The notes below the pieces were generated by a model that was not told the DNA's origin, ran no database searches, and saw nothing but the letters and a program-made list of their open reading frames with translations. DNA of 64,000 nt from Allolobophora icterica (lineage: Eukaryota; Annelida; Clitellata; Crassiclitellata; Lumbricidae). The stretch spans positions 8,760,283-8,824,282 of the forward strand of contig OY744609.1 in the NCBI GenBank assembly GCA_963556255.1, given 5' to 3'. The position numbers were made by a program, and so were the translations under genes. Below, one piece after another: positions 21,222 to 33,420 of this stretch (position 1 is the first letter of the stretch; the number at the start of each line of letters is the position of its first letter).

Positions 21222-22141
21222 CATTGATACTTTGGATAATTCGCCGGACTTTGTTTAGACAGAGAGATTTTTATTGTACACTTACTTTCTGACATAAAGC
21301 AGAATTTTATCGATTGTGAGCTGCTTATGTACACCTGTCATAGCTATGATTCAATGTAACATAACATTCCCCCATTTTAAATTTATATAGCGCCTCTTCA
21401 AGATTCCTACTCAGAGGTGGATTTAAACCTGAATTGCCCTCAATTGCTCGGCGCCACACGAAAACCACGTTACGGAGACTAGGTTTTTCATAAGTGCTAT
21501 GTCAAATCAATTTTGCAATGGCCACAGTCCCTTGTCCGTTCAATCTTCTTTTTTTCTTGCTTGGATTAGGACCTCGTTGAGGGGGGGTAAGCCACAGATT
21601 CATTTTTATACAGATTGGAGCATCTTGTTACAGATCGGATGCCCTTCGTGGCATCAACCACAGTTTTCCGCTGTGGACCTAGTCTTGGTGATGAACACAT
21701 GCCCGCTAGGCAGAGGGTCATCAGGCTTATTTAAATTGAGTCATGTGCTCCCATGTCACAAGGCTGTTATTGGATATTTGCAGCTTTTAGTTGTCAAGCA
21801 AAATGCCACTCTTTTTCTACAGTGTGCCCTACTAGCCTTGCCGCTGTTGGTCCGCGACTGCTTATTCGTCAGATATAACCCTGCTTATTTCGCAGCTGAC
21901 CTCTATTTCTAGAGGTCGTTCCACTATCCGCCACCTGTGGACGCGTGTGATAGCAGTCAGCTCTGCCACACATCAGCTCTGCCACACATCTCTCTGTCCT
22001 ATGCCAGGCCAAAATCCGGGGAGGTCAAGCAGAGTAGACAGCAGAATGCTAAGGTGGTTATGTGTAATGACGGTTGATGGTTATGTAGCACTGATATGTT
22101 TGATTTTAGTGTATCATACAATATTGTCACAGCTCTTACGG
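21222..22141. other. spacer between the convergent genes, copy 2
   Basis: Same 920-bp spacer as in copy 1; no supported ORF. Confidence 0.4.
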
Positions 22142-24025
22142 TTATTCTACTGTGTAGGGTGCATTGCTTTCATTTGAAAAGCTCTCACTGTCTCCTAATT
22201 GGTCGTCATCGGATTCGTCCGAAGAGATTTCACTCTGGCAGGTCTCCTTATCTGCAGAAGTTTCTGTCACAGACTCCGATATTGCTTTAGATGCTGACCA
22301 CACGGCAATGTACAAATTCCAAATGTTCTCAACAAATACGTAGGTCTTGCGCCGATACACTTTTTTCCCGATTTGGCGACGTGGGTTTTTCGAACGAACA
22401 GTCGTGCATATAGACGTGTATGGTCTGTCGACGTGTTCGTTCCAGTCCAAGACAGCCAGATTGCTCCGCAGCTCGTACATTAAATTCCCGTAGTGTATCC
22501 GTTTATCCAGATAGATCAGACAAACGTTATTAAAACTTTCCACATAAAATGTGTCGTGGCCTTTGACATAATCTTCAGCGTGCTTGTACACTACCAACGA
22601 CCGAAGAAAGTCCTGGAGCATTGTAATTGCAGCCTCATTTGAAACAATTCGAACTTCAATCATATGCCCCGGCTCTTTGCAGTGGGAAGTTTCATGGCAC
22701 TTGCTGTGGTTGTTCTGAAAATGAGGGATGCATGATTCTATGAGCTTACGCAGGGTTTGGGCATCTCCATTGCAATTGTCCATACACCAATAGACGTGGT
22801 TTCGAATGGCAGCACCCTTGTCAGAAAGCTCGGGATGCCATGTTTTTCCAATGTTTTTTTGTGCTCCTTGCCCAATTTTTTTCACCCCGGCTGTTATAGG
22901 ACGGGTGCAGTGCCAGCGGTCATTGGAATTCCTGGCTTGCTTCCTCTCACGTAGGCGCTTGTTGATTGTCATGTTTCGATCATGCACATGATGGGCAACT
23001 TTAATGTTGCTGAGATCCGGGCTCTCGTACATCCTGTCGAATCCCACTGCCTCGTGACGCTGTGAACAGTTATCATCATTCCCGTTAATGTGTTGAATAT
23101 CAACGACTTTGTGAGTTTTCAACCCGATAGCAACATGGTCGGTGTGATAACTATTTCGTCTACAATGATGTCGTGCGTCAGTCATTATAGAGATAGCTCC
23201 ATCAGGCGACAGTGAAGACTCCTGCGCTCTAGCGCCAAATATAGATTGCTTTCGCAGGTTCTCAGAAATGGCACTAAATGTAACCATATTCCTCCTGCGG
23301 AAAAGGTCTGACAATAGTCCAAACCGACTGAAGTCGCTAAAGCGCTCGTACTGTATGGGTGTCATACCAGAGGCCAGGTAGCTCAACATCACTCGGTGGT
23401 TGACTTCAAATTCCTTCCGCTCGCTGTCTATTGTGGATGAGGAACTCCACTGAAAGGAGTGTTTTTTCGCACACTCCATATCCACCGACAGCACATGACC
23501 ACTGTGTGTCCATGACTTCACTGAATACGGCGTCACACATGTGGATGAATGTTGTGAGATTGTGTCGATCAACTGGGCAATGCTGGAGCACTGCCCAACA
23601 AAATTCTCATGTGCAGTCTCCAAAGCTGTTGCTGGAGCTGCTGATATTGCTGCTGTGACAGATGCTGGATCAGTCAGTGAAGTTGATTCACTTACTTCTT
23701 CCGTGACTGAAGACATCGTGAGTGTCTGCTGCGGATGTTGAGTTGCAGAAGAGAGCTTATTGGTGTCAACATCCATTATGACTTTCACCAGAACTTCTCT
23801 CAAACTTTTTACTCCCAACGCCAAGCGAATGTCCTCACATTTTTGCTCAAATTTAAGTTTATCACTGTCGGTTGTAAAAGTTAATTCAAAATGTTTCCTT
23901 ACAGAAACGTAAGGGTAGCTATAACTCTTGGTAGATCCATCAGACAACCGTTTTTTAAATGTTCGCATGTTGCCAACTGCAACACCTGAAGTCGGTGTCG
24001 TTGGTACAGCGTAGTCTCCATCCAT
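22142..24025 (-). CDS. Kolobok-type DDE transposase, 627 aa (copy 2)
   Basis: Identical to the copy 1 protein except Pro336 in place of Leu336 (YESPDLS against YESLDLS), 13 residues before the proposed catalytic D349. The DDE candidates D283, D349 and E496 are all present. Whether the proline impairs folding cannot be told from sequence. The ORF is full length, so both copies could in principle supply transposase. Confidence 0.78.
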   Translation of the reverse strand: MDGDYAVPTTPTSGVAVGNMRTFKKRLSDGSTKSYSYPYVSVRKHFELTFTTDSDKLKFEQKCEDIRLALGVKSLREVLVKVIMDVDTNKLSSATQHPQQTLTMSSVTEEVSESTSLTDPASVTAAISAAPATALETAHENFVGQCSSIAQLIDTISQHSSTCVTPYSVKSWTHSGHVLSVDMECAKKHSFQWSSSSTIDSERKEFEVNHRVMLSYLASGMTPIQYERFSDFSRFGLLSDLFRRRNMVTFSAISENLRKQSIFGARAQESSLSPDGAISIMTDARHHCRRNSYHTDHVAIGLKTHKVVDIQHINGNDDNCSQRHEAVGFDRMYESPDLSNIKVAHHVHDRNMTINKRLRERKQARNSNDRWHCTRPITAGVKKIGQGAQKNIGKTWHPELSDKGAAIRNHVYWCMDNCNGDAQTLRKLIESCIPHFQNNHSKCHETSHCKEPGHMIEVRIVSNEAAITMLQDFLRSLVVYKHAEDYVKGHDTFYVESFNNVCLIYLDKRIHYGNLMYELRSNLAVLDWNEHVDRPYTSICTTVRSKNPRRQIGKKVYRRKTYVFVENIWNLYIAVWSASKAISESVTETSADKETCQSEISSDESDDDQLGDSESFSNESNAPYTVE

Positions 24026-24476
24026 CTTTGGAAATAGTTCGATATAATGATACTAATATATGTCCACTAACGAAATACAATGTTATACTACTATAAGGTC
24101 CACTACTGAAATAAGATAATAATATAATATACAGACACGAGATATAAGCTGTATCGACTATGCGATTTAAAATGGCTATGAAGTGAAGAAATTACGAAGC
24201 TCAACTCTGCTGCAGCGAAATTCAAACTAGAATGAGTACTGCAAACCAAGACTCAATTGTGAAAGGACATTTCCTAAGTTCATTTCCTAAGTTCATTAGC
24301 ATAATTTGGCATGTGACCTAGTCTCTCTTCCTTAGGCTGTATATTAGCATCTGATACTGGTGCAAATTCTTAGAATATGAAATACAGCTTATTGTCTTTA
24401 GTGTTCCGGGTATAATAAGGCAACGGTGACAGCATCAACAGCTGGCATTTATATACAGGTTTACGACCCAAAGCTC

Positions 24477-24487
24477 GGTTATATATA
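24477..24487 (-). promoter_or_regulatory. TATA-like element in right end, copy 2
   Basis: Equivalent of 15731-15741, upstream of the transposase. Confidence 0.4.
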
Positions 24488-24510
24488 CAAGTGGTCAATT
24501 GATCGGGGTA

Positions 24511-24768
24511 GGCCAGAGGGAGGGTGAAGGGCCTAGGGTGGGGGCTACCACCGATCGACCGACCGTCCCTGCGCCTCGCCTCCATTCCACAAAGCGGACG
24601 ATGTTGCCTAGGCTATGCATATAATTAAATTCAGCAGCCTATGCTTGTAAGATGTGTAAACCAAAATGAAATCAACGCCCATTGGCCGACAGATGCTTAC
24701 TTGAACCGCCTACAGTCGTTGGTCACTTCATTCTACGAGGGAAACCGCCAAACCTAAAACCTAGGGCT
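24511..24768. repeat. right terminal inverted repeat, copy 2
   Basis: 258 bp, inverted copy of 19576-19833. Confidence 0.9.
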
Positions 24769-24772
24769 TTAA

Positions 24773-25318
24773 CATGACCATTGTAACAATATCCTGATGA
24801 ATGACTGACTGATCTTTATTTATTCCTGGTATCATTATTGAAGTGCCCATCCAACGGTTTCCGCTGACATACAGTAGACCTATGTCCACAAATGGCTTCC
24901 ACTCTGCGTGTATTTGTGTACGTGTGCGTGTGTGTGTGTGTGTGTGTAATTGGTCCCTGAAGTGCAACGTGATACATGTATGCATGTATCATTTAGGTGT
25001 AATAATCATGTTTACCTTTTCATATTATAATTATAATAATTCTATTTGGTAACGGATGTGGTAACTCGTACTTATGCTGGTAACTGACTGACGTGTTAGC
25101 ATATATATGATTGACATGATCTTATGTAATATATAATTATGATACATATATATATATATATATATTATATACGCACAAATTATGTTCATGAGTGTATATA
25201 ATTATATCCAGCTATATATGCTATATAAATATATGTGTATGTCACATCTCAGGTCTGTATACTTGTCAGATGGCTTGTAAGTAAGTTAGTAAGGAAGGAG
25301 GTGAGCTCATATATATAC
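24773..25318. other. AT-rich intronic sequence with short (GT)n and (TA)n
   Basis: Short tracts occur at about 24920-24948 (GT) and 25145-25165 (TA). No gene or element end was recognised. Confidence 0.5.
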
Positions 25319-25699
25319 AGGGGCGTAGCCAGACTTCAATTCAAGAGGAGGCAACTACTGCTTGTCTAAACTTTTATGCAGTGGCGGCGATTTTGTTTCA
25401 GAGGTCAGAGGGAAATTTTTCAGCGTCCGAAAAAACTTCTGAGAATTTAAGAATTTTGCTCTGAGAATTTCTAAAATTTCGTCACGAAAAAAAGTAAATT
25501 TCGTCACGAAAAAAGTTGATGACCTTTTTTTTTTTAGTCATTAACACATTCGAGGACTTTCTTTCTTCAGCACAAATCAAGAGGAGGCAAAATCCACCTC
25601 TCCTGGGGTCTACTTCAGAAAATACATGGAGAATTTTTATATTCGCAAAACCAAGAGGAGGCAAATGCCTCCTCTTGCCTCCATGTAGCTACGCCTATG
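25319..25699. mobile_element. candidate hAT-like MITE, 381 bp
   Basis: Ends CAGGGGCGTAGCCA and, complemented, CATAGGCGTAGCTA form an imperfect inverted repeat. The word CAAGAGGAGGCAA occurs three times inside (25343, 25578, 25651), and TTTCGTCACGAAAA, itself palindromic, occurs twice (25479, 25499). A CAGTGGCGGCGATTTTG word at 25379 resembles another hAT end, so this may be composite. Flanking 8-mers are only similar. Confidence 0.5.
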
Positions 25700-26263
25700 T
25701 ACATGTATATATATATATTTATTTATTTATTTATTTATTTATATAGGATGGTTTAAAAACAACTTGGGGAATGGGCAAAGATCTAATAAGTAGACTGGAA
25801 CATATGAATATCAGTAAAATACATTGATTGCTAAAAACACAAGCATATAATTATATTACATGCGATACAACCATTTATATTTCTATGTTTGGTATTATTG
25901 TCCCTGCTTAGATGTGTATATCACAGACACCATGCACACATGTGAAAGGAGAAAATAGCTTCTATTTATAGATGACCTTGTATATATTATACATATACAA
26001 GATTGTAATTATGGTTAATGATGATCATACAATACATATACATGTATATATATGTATGTATACATACAGATAAACAAGTATGTATAATTGCTATTGCATG
26101 CAAGATAAAAGAGAAATGTTCAGCTTCTATTTATAGATTCCTTTTTATACATAATTACAAGTGTATTATATATATAAATGATTTATTATGGAATTATACA
26201 TAGACATGAATACGCTATATATTATTATGTAGTGACAAGCGCAGTATTATGCATATATATATA

Positions 26264-26303
<40 letters not shown>

Positions 26304-26320
26304 CATACATGCATACAGGC
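25700..26320. repeat. AT-rich region with (TATT)n, (TA)n and (ATAC)n tracts
   Basis: TTTA/TATT units at about 25717-25745 and TA/CATA tracts at about 26250-26320, separated by AT-rich sequence without coding signal. The phrase TTCTATTTATAGAT occurs at 25961 and 26125, suggesting a small duplication. Confidence 0.6.
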
Positions 26321-26689
26321 ATGCATACATATGTATGTATAAAATCCACATGTGCGTGGGAGAGAAGAAATTGCGTCTATGAATAGCTTGGACACGAGCC
26401 ATGTGTATCGTTAGAATATTGCATCTGAGATGGGAATATGGCATTGGCAATTGCAATGGGATGTCGGCCGTTAACAGACTCTCCTTTTCTTTTCCGTCTG
26501 ATCTCCGATTTATGGCGGTCTGTCATCTGATAGCAGCCCCCTCTCGTAATTGACCCTCGTCGTTTGCCTGGTTGCCTTTCCTGATGGCGTGGTTGTTGGA
26601 GGTGGCTCTCTCTCTCTCTGTCGGGCCACCCACATGTCCTTCGAAACCAACGTCCTCCTCACTGTCTCACTGGCGCCTACTCATTCAGA
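26321..26689. other. unassigned intronic sequence
   Basis: No ORF, repeat or element end recognised apart from a short CTCTCT run near 26609. Confidence 0.4.
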
Positions 26690-27960
26690 AACCTCTCAGT
26701 TCTTGACCTTTCTACATTCATGACCTTTTCAGTTTATGAGAAGGTCTTGAGTGACCGGTTTACGAGAGAGTCATGAGTGACCGGTTTATGAGAGAGTCAT
26801 GAGTGACGGGTTTATAAGTGGGTCATCAATTCACGAGCTTGGCATTTATCATGAACCCTACAGTTTTTGAGCAAGTCAATTACGTACTTTAAATTCAAAA
26901 ACCTATAAGTTATTGAACTTGTGAATTCATTAATTAATTTTTCATGAACTATACAGTCAATATACGTACCTTCAAGCACCTTTAAGTTCTTGAATTTTTC
27001 ATGAACCATACAGTCCATTTTCATACTTAAAATTCAAGCACCTACAAGGTCTCGAACTTGTGAATTAATTAAGTAATTGTTCATGAACCATACAGTCAAT
27101 TACGTACTTTAAATTCAAGCACCTATAAGGTCTTGAACTTGTGAATTAATTAAGTAATTTTTCATGAACCATACAGTCAATTATGTACTTTAAATTCAAG
27201 CACCTATAAGGTCTTGAACTTGTGAATTAATTAAGTAATTTTTCATGAACCATACAGTCAATTACGTACTTTAAATTCAAGCACCTATAAGGTCTTGAAC
27301 TTGTGAATTAATTAAGTAATTTTTCATGAACCATACAGTCAATTACATACTTTAAATTCAAGTACCTATAAGGTCTTGAACTTGTGAATTAATTAAGTAA
27401 TTTTTCATGAACCATACAGTCAATTACATACTTAAAATTCAAGCACCTACAAGGTCTTGAACTTATGAATTAATTAATTAATTTTTCACGAACCAACCAT
27501 ACAGTCGATTACATACTTTAAATTCAAGCACATATAAGGTCTTGAACTTGTGAATTAATTAAGTAATTTTTTTATGATCCAATCAGTCAATTACGTACTT
27601 TAAATTGAAAAACCTATAAGTTCTTCAGCATGTGTGAATCAATCAATCAACCTGTAAGTAGATGATCCTATCAATTTTCAAACTTTTCAACCTATGGACC
27701 TTGTCATGGACCTTTCAGCTCAGAAGCCTATCAATTCCTGAACTCCTTAGTTCTCAGGTTCTCAGGGTGTAAATAATCATGAAACCTTTAGTTCTCAGGG
27801 TGTCAATTCTTGAACCCTTTATAGTTCTCAGGGTGTCGGTTTGAACATGAACCCTTTAGTTCTCCGGGTATCAATGAATTCGTGAATTGTGAGCCAGCTT
27901 GATTCTGAAACCAGACTTTTGAACTCGTGACCCAGTCCTTTCCTGAACGTGTGGGTACAA
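26690..27960. repeat. 81-bp minisatellite block with degenerate flanks
   Basis: The core at about 26930-27640 has seven to eight 81-bp units; typical words are CATGAACCATACAGTCAATTA, TTTAAATTCAAGCACC and GGTCTTGAACTTGTGAATTA. The spacing between CATGAACC words at 27163 and 27244 is exactly 81. Left flank (26690-26820) holds ~30-bp units with GAGTGACCGGTTTA, and right flank (27730-27870) units with CCTTTAGTTCTCAGGGTGTC. All share a TTCTTGAAC-like word, suggesting one degenerate satellite that expanded locally. Confidence 0.9.
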
Positions 27961-28455
27961 GAGCAGATCATTAATTTCCCACCCTACCCTACCAACAATT
28001 CATCCTAGTACTTCTAGACGAGTCTGTGCTAACAGGTTCCGTCCAGTGCTTTGGGATGGGGAGAGCACCCTCCTAGGCTCCTAATGAGGAATTAATTCCT
28101 GCCTAATAAGTATTCCGACGGTTCGTTACACTTCATTTCCTGGTCTCAATCCGTCTGGGACCACACCTCGCTCTGGCTGGCGCCACACCTGGCCAGACTG
28201 TGACCAATGCCCCTCCAGTCACCTGCAATCATTAGCTCTGACCCCAGAGATTTGCTCAGCAAGTGGTTGATTACCTGTGTAACTACTCCTAACCTGTTCA
28301 CACTAATTACGGAATCTCCGCCCAATTAACTCTGGTTAGTTAGTGTGGAGGTGTGCTGGGTGTAAGAAGGCAGTCTGAGAGTCTCCAAAAGTGCTTTGTA
28401 ATAAACGACCACATAGGCTTGTACATATGTTGATACTTTTTCATAATTGCGTGCA
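27961..28455. other. unassigned intronic sequence
   Basis: No feature could be supported. Confidence 0.4.
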
Positions 28456-28458
28456 GGC

Positions 28459-28511
28459 ATACACACATACATACATACATACATACATACATACATACAT
28501 ACATACATACA

Positions 28512-28545
<34 letters not shown>

Positions 28546-28752
28546 CATACATATTGCATATATACACATATATACACATACATACATACATACATACATA
28601 CATACATACATACATACATACATACATACATACATACATACATACATACATACATACATACATACATACATACATACATACATACATACATACATACATA
28701 CATACATACATACATACATACATACATACATACATACATACATACATACATG
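28459..28752. repeat. (ATAC)n microsatellite
   Basis: About 70 units with a short ATATAC interruption at 28541-28580. Confidence 0.97.
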
Positions 28753-28859
28753 TACATACTTAGTAGATACATCTCCATGCTCTCCTATCTCCTGATGGCC
28801 ACAACGGTTTGGATAAGTTGCACAATGCTGCCTTTGTCTTATTGGTATTACCAGATAGA

Positions 28860-29040
28860 CCATTGTAAGGTTAGTCTACTAAATATAGCCAAGTCGGCCA
28901 GGGGGCGCCGGTGGAGCCGAAATCTGAAGCAAATTTCTGTTCTGGCAGGGATCTGAACCCGAACCCCTCCCTACCTCTCTCGGTTGACAGTGGAGCAGGC
29001 TAACCACCAGACCATCGAACCCTCCCCCCCAAGAGACTGA
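28860..29040 (-). mobile_element. SINE family A, reverse copy
   Basis: On the - strand the tRNA-like part reads GGTGGTTAGCCTGCTCC, followed by box B-like GGGGTTCGGGTTCAGATCC and then GCCAGAACAGAAATTTGC, matching the 45149 and 56050-56275 copies. Confidence 0.65.
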
Positions 29041-29598
29041 ATAAGCATTGAATAATTGCATGTGAAGCTGGAGTGACTGAGTCTTCTATGACGGCATGGG
29101 TCTCCGTGGACTGAGTAAAGCCTCTGAACGTGGTGTAAACTTGACCCTTAGGGTCTGGATGGAGGGGAGGGAGGAGTCTGGAGATCGTGTGGCTGTATTT
29201 CTGTAGCCAGATGGTTTCAATCTGTATCCAATTGTGGGAAGTCACAACAAGTGAGTTCCTATTTATCGTGTCCTAGGACGAACAGATGGGTGGGTGGGTG
29301 GTTAAGTGAGCGGGTTGGTGGGTGGATGAGTGAGTGGTTGGAAGGATACCAGATCAGGACTCTGTTGCAAGTGGTGTCTGGTGATAGCAGATTCTAGTGT
29401 GGCCAGATGCTGATTTACACCGTACAGGGCCAGACTGATGTGTGGTAACGACAATTACTTGTCTAACCAGAACACTCTTGTTGACAGACATCATCTCTGA
29501 CTGGAATGGTTTGTCTGGTTGGTTGATCTCTGGCTAGACCAGTGTTGCCATATCCATGATGTGGCAGAGTTGATTATCTGAAATCACGGCTCCCTTCT
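29041..29598. other. intronic sequence with short (GGGT)n
   Basis: GGTGGGTGGGTGG-like units near 29285-29345. Nothing else was recognised. Confidence 0.4.
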
Positions 29599-29599
29599 T

Positions 29600-29845
29600 T
29601 AATTGGATGATGATGTTGCTGCTGATGACGATGATGATGACGACGAGGAGGAGGTGGAGGAGGAGAGTAGGAGGATAATGCTGATGATGATTATGGGGAA
29701 GATATTACTGATGAGGATGATGAAGGGAAGAGGAGGATGCTGATTATGATGATTATGATGACGATGGTTCTGTTGGTGGTAGCAGTAGTGGTTGTGGTGA
29801 TGATAATGATGATGATAGTGATGATAGCAATGAAACAATAAAGAT
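29600..29845. repeat. degenerate GAT/GAG trinucleotide tract
   Basis: Interrupted GATGAT and GAGGAG repeats. Confidence 0.85.
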
Positions 29846-30420
29846 AATACTAGTACAACTACTAATTATGATGCTGTAACAGGGAGCAGGGCGTTCACAA
29901 AAACATCTATGGAGAAAATAAAAATATCAGTACTAAAATATGGGTTAATACAACTTGACAGTGAATTTGCTGTTTTGAATATTGTGACAGACATCTTTGA
30001 TGTGTAAATACCGACTTGACAATGAAATATGGCCATTTTATCATATGGTAATATCTGGCCGTTAATATTATTCGTGTAACATGACAGAGGGTAAATTTCC
30101 ACGGACGAAACTTGATCACGGATTGCGTATAACTTATGTTAGCTGAGTTGAACCAATCGATCGGTTGTCTATGATTCATCCGTGTTATGCTCAGTCACGT
30201 CATGCTGGCCCCAAACTAATTTACCCAGACTAAACTTACCCCCGTTTTGCCCTCTGTCGAATCTCTCAGGGCCGTGGCTTCAGGGGGGGGGGGTCTGGGC
30301 GCACTCAGCATCTTGGGTTATGTGTCAGAGGTTACCACGGCTAGTGATGACACAAATGAGTGGGATTGAAGTCTTGGGGAAAGATGGGGTGAGTGGGTGA
30401 GGTTGGCTTCCCAGGAACTT
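29846..30420. other. unassigned intronic sequence
   Basis: No supported gene or repeat; a run of nine G lies near 30281. Confidence 0.4.
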
Positions 30421-30700
30421 CTGATGTGCCTGTTCCTGTGTTTGTTTGTTTGTTTGCTTATTTGAGTGTGTCTGTATATTTGTGTGTGTTGGATCGAATG
30501 TTTGTGTTTCTGTGAGTATACACGTGTCTATGTGTGAGTATGCTTGTTTGTATCTGTGAGAGTTTGTCTATTTATTTGTGCTTGTATGTGTATTTGATTG
30601 CATCTGTATTTTTGAGTTTTTGAATGTGTTCCTGTGAGTGTCTGTTTGACTATGACTGTATGTTTTTGTATTTGACCGTGTGTGTGTATGTTTAAGTGTG
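30421..30700. repeat. degenerate TG/TTTG-rich tract
   Basis: Irregular TGTGTT and TTTG words without a fixed period. Confidence 0.7.
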
Positions 30701-31035
30701 TCTGTACTAGTTTGGTGTCGAAATGTAAAAGGATATCTAAAGGTCAGTCATCCGATGTGACTTATCACATCCACTCATATAGACAAAGATTAGATGAGCC
30801 ATGTTATAAGGCTCTGAAATCATATTTCATTCACAGTGTTCTGATTTCATCTAACCGTCAGTGTTGCGTTTCAGTATAACGTCTGAATGGATCAGACACT
30901 ACTGTTGTAGCCATAATGCTGGTAGACATCAGCTGTGTAGTAAGAAAGCAGTCACTAGATGGCTTTAATTTTTTTCACCTAACACCTCCAGAAGGCAGTG
31001 CAGGAACTGATAATAATGGTGGCGATGATGTACTG
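30701..31035. other. unassigned intronic sequence
   Basis: Nothing recognised. Confidence 0.4.
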
Positions 31036-31069
<34 letters not shown>

Positions 31070-31194
31070 TGTATGTATGTATGTATGTATGTATGTATGT
31101 GTGTATGTATTGTATGTATGTATGTGTGTGTGTATGTATGTATGTATAAAGACACTTGATATAACACTCTGTAAGTACCTCACAAAGCACTGCT

Positions 31195-31290
<96 letters not shown>

Positions 31291-31340
31291 TCAGATGATG
31301 ATGATGATGATGATGATGATGATAGTGGTGTTGTGATGAT
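31036..31340. repeat. (GTAT)n and (GAT)n microsatellites
   Basis: GTAT units at 31039-31147, then (GAT)n at about 31194-31323 with one interruption (TCA) near 31291. Confidence 0.95.
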
Positions 31341-31868
31341 GATGATTGTGGCCAACAAGTAGTTACGTTTCTGAAGTTTTCATACCAAACTGTCTGGCGG
31401 CAGGCGACATTGAGTGTGCCCCAACACTAGACAGTCGATTCCTGTGATCCTTCTCGCCAGACGACTGCCTGGTTTTGACAATATAGCAGGTCGGTTTCTC
31501 AGTGTCTTACATTTCAATGTCAGGGCAGAAACTGCACAACAGATATCTGAAAAGATTTAGCTGAGAACTCAATGAGACACGAAATGACTAATGGGTCCAA
31601 TAACCGAGTTCTCGTGTAGTCAGATTTTATGGTTCAGACGGACTTCGCAACCCCAAATGAGTGGGTGCAGCTGCGGCCAATCTGCTTATCAGTCTGGGGG
31701 AGTTTGAAGAAATCGAAAATGACGCAGTTGGCGGGACGGAAAAAGACGAATCACTAAAAAAAAAGTACATCAAAAGAAAAAAATTTGTACTGCACGAAAA
31801 ACCTGATAATCAACGAGATAAAATCACGCCTCTGACTGCAGCTGCAGGTCCGCACATTGGCTGGTGGA
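31341..31868. other. unassigned intronic sequence
   Basis: A 71-codon + strand frame at 31661-31876 is charged and lysine-rich, has no recognisable domain and is not called. Confidence 0.4.
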
Positions 31869-31977
31869 TTGGTTAGTTTTTGTATAACGACGCTGCTGTG
31901 TCATAGCGAAGATGATTAGCGTCGCCCTCCTCCTTGAGCCAGGCTTGGTACTGGCACTATCGGAGTACTAGCAGTCA
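31869..31977 (-). mobile_element. family D repeat, copy 3
   Basis: Shares TATAACGACGCTG, TGTCATAGCGAAGATGATTAG, CGTCGCCCTCCTCC and GGTACTGGCACTATCGGAGTA with the other copies. Length is about 108 bp. Confidence 0.65.
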
Positions 31978-33219
31978 ACGTATTACGAGCCCTGCTTCCT
32001 GTAATCTGTTGGGCGGTGGAACCCTTTTAAGCCATTCTGATAACCTTATTACTGAGTTGTCCTTAGCTTAATACTCAGCGTTTCATCTGATGTTGCATTA
32101 ATTTCTAATGAGTGGTACTAGACATATGTGTCTGTCTGATCTGTTGTGTGGCGCCATTTAAAGCCTCTGCATGGCTGTTCCTGGTGTTATGTAAATACGT
32201 CATTACAACAGAGACTTAATATAAAACGATTCATGATAATACAGATTCTGATACGACACGGTCAGGGACATGTATCCTAGAATTTGATCAGCTGTAGGAA
32301 ACCCAACACATTATTATATATGACTTCATTACCGGTATAAAGCGGTTTCAAAGAGAGTGTTGTAATGAGTTTCCAGTGTATGATTATGTATAATTAATAA
32401 TAATTGCTTATTTTTTATAATAATTATCATATATTGTTTTATTATTGATATTATCTTAAACCTCATGCAGTGAGGATGGTTGTGTGTGTGTGTGTGTGTG
32501 TATGTATGTGTGTGTGTGTGTGTTTGTGTGTGTGAAACTATTAACAATGACTATTTATTAAGTATTAATATTTTTGACTGTTACTATTATGCTTTGAGTA
32601 TGTTTGCATTGTTGTTGTAAATTGTGGGCGTTTGTCTTGTGTTGATAAAGATTACTTACTTACTTACTCTATCACTAACTCACTCACTCACTTACTTATT
32701 TACTTGTTTACTTACTGTGTCTGAAACTATTTTATTTGTTCTAATTCGATAATTGATTTAAGGCGTAAATGCGGTTCATAGATTAAGGAGACTATTTTCT
32801 TGGCCTGTTTTCTCTTTAGCAGCTGTTTCTGTACTGGTTGAATGCCGCCAGACTTTCTTCCGAGTGTTTATGATCTTGCAGAGGGATGGGGTTGACCCTC
32901 TTGTATTCATCGCCTTCCCTCGCAGTGTTTTTTTTATCTGGTAGCTTATGTGTGTATTGGCATTTCGGGTGGAATGTCTAGGATTCTAGGGATGATTTAA
33001 CACCGTGAGGAAAATAAACGACACCCTGACAGAATCATTGACGGCCAAAGGATCGTCGACATTTGCTGATTCAATTTGTCTGGTGGGGGAACTGAACCTC
33101 TAAGGAGTAATAGCTCGACCTTAGTGTGGCTGGGTTGCGCCTGAACTTCGTGTCTGGTAGTGGAGCACATTAACTGTGGCTGAGCGAATGACTGGGTGTA
33201 AACGTGACTGATGGTAGCG
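31978..33219. other. intronic sequence with (GT)n and (TTAC)n tracts
   Basis: (GT)n lies at about 32481-32534 and TTAC/TCAC units at about 32650-32716. No gene or delimited element was seen in the rest. Confidence 0.5.
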
Positions 33220-33420
33220 TACGCGGTGGTGTAGTGGTATGTTCGGTGCCTTGTAATTGGAGGGTCGCAGGTTCGAATCTACCTCAAGCCGCTGCCTAGC
33301 GACCCAGCGCCATCGATGTTCTGTCATATGGTCATGTGCACTTCTGTACTTTGGAAGGAGGGCAATATCAAATACAGTTGTATTGTATTGTATAAATACT
33401 TGCACAGTATTTATTGTGTC
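33220..33420 (+). mobile_element. tRNA-headed SINE (family B), copy 2
   Basis: Head GGTGGTGTAGTGGTATGTTC (box A-like), anticodon-like loop CTTGTAA and box B GCAGGTTCGAATCTACC, then AAGCCGCTGCCTAGCGACC, shared with the 4096 copy. The 3' half CGCCATCGATG ... GTGCACTTCTG ... TTGTATTGTATTGTAT is shared with the reverse copy at 16880-17095. Confidence 0.65.

Larger units (their letters stand above)
19576..24768 (-). mobile_element. Kolobok-type DNA transposon, copy 2 (5193 bp, TTAA target)
   Basis: TTAA borders it at 19572-19575 and 24769-24772. By eye it differs from copy 1 only at C11165/T19915, A14273/G23019 and 4 bp in the (TA)n tract. Same orientation as copy 1, separated from it by 3.5 kb of unrelated intron. 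Both genes are intact. Confidence 0.85.

Noticed and set aside
26930..27640. CRISPR array from regular repeats
   Set aside because: Contiguous tandem repeats without unique spacers in a eukaryotic intron; also no cas genes.
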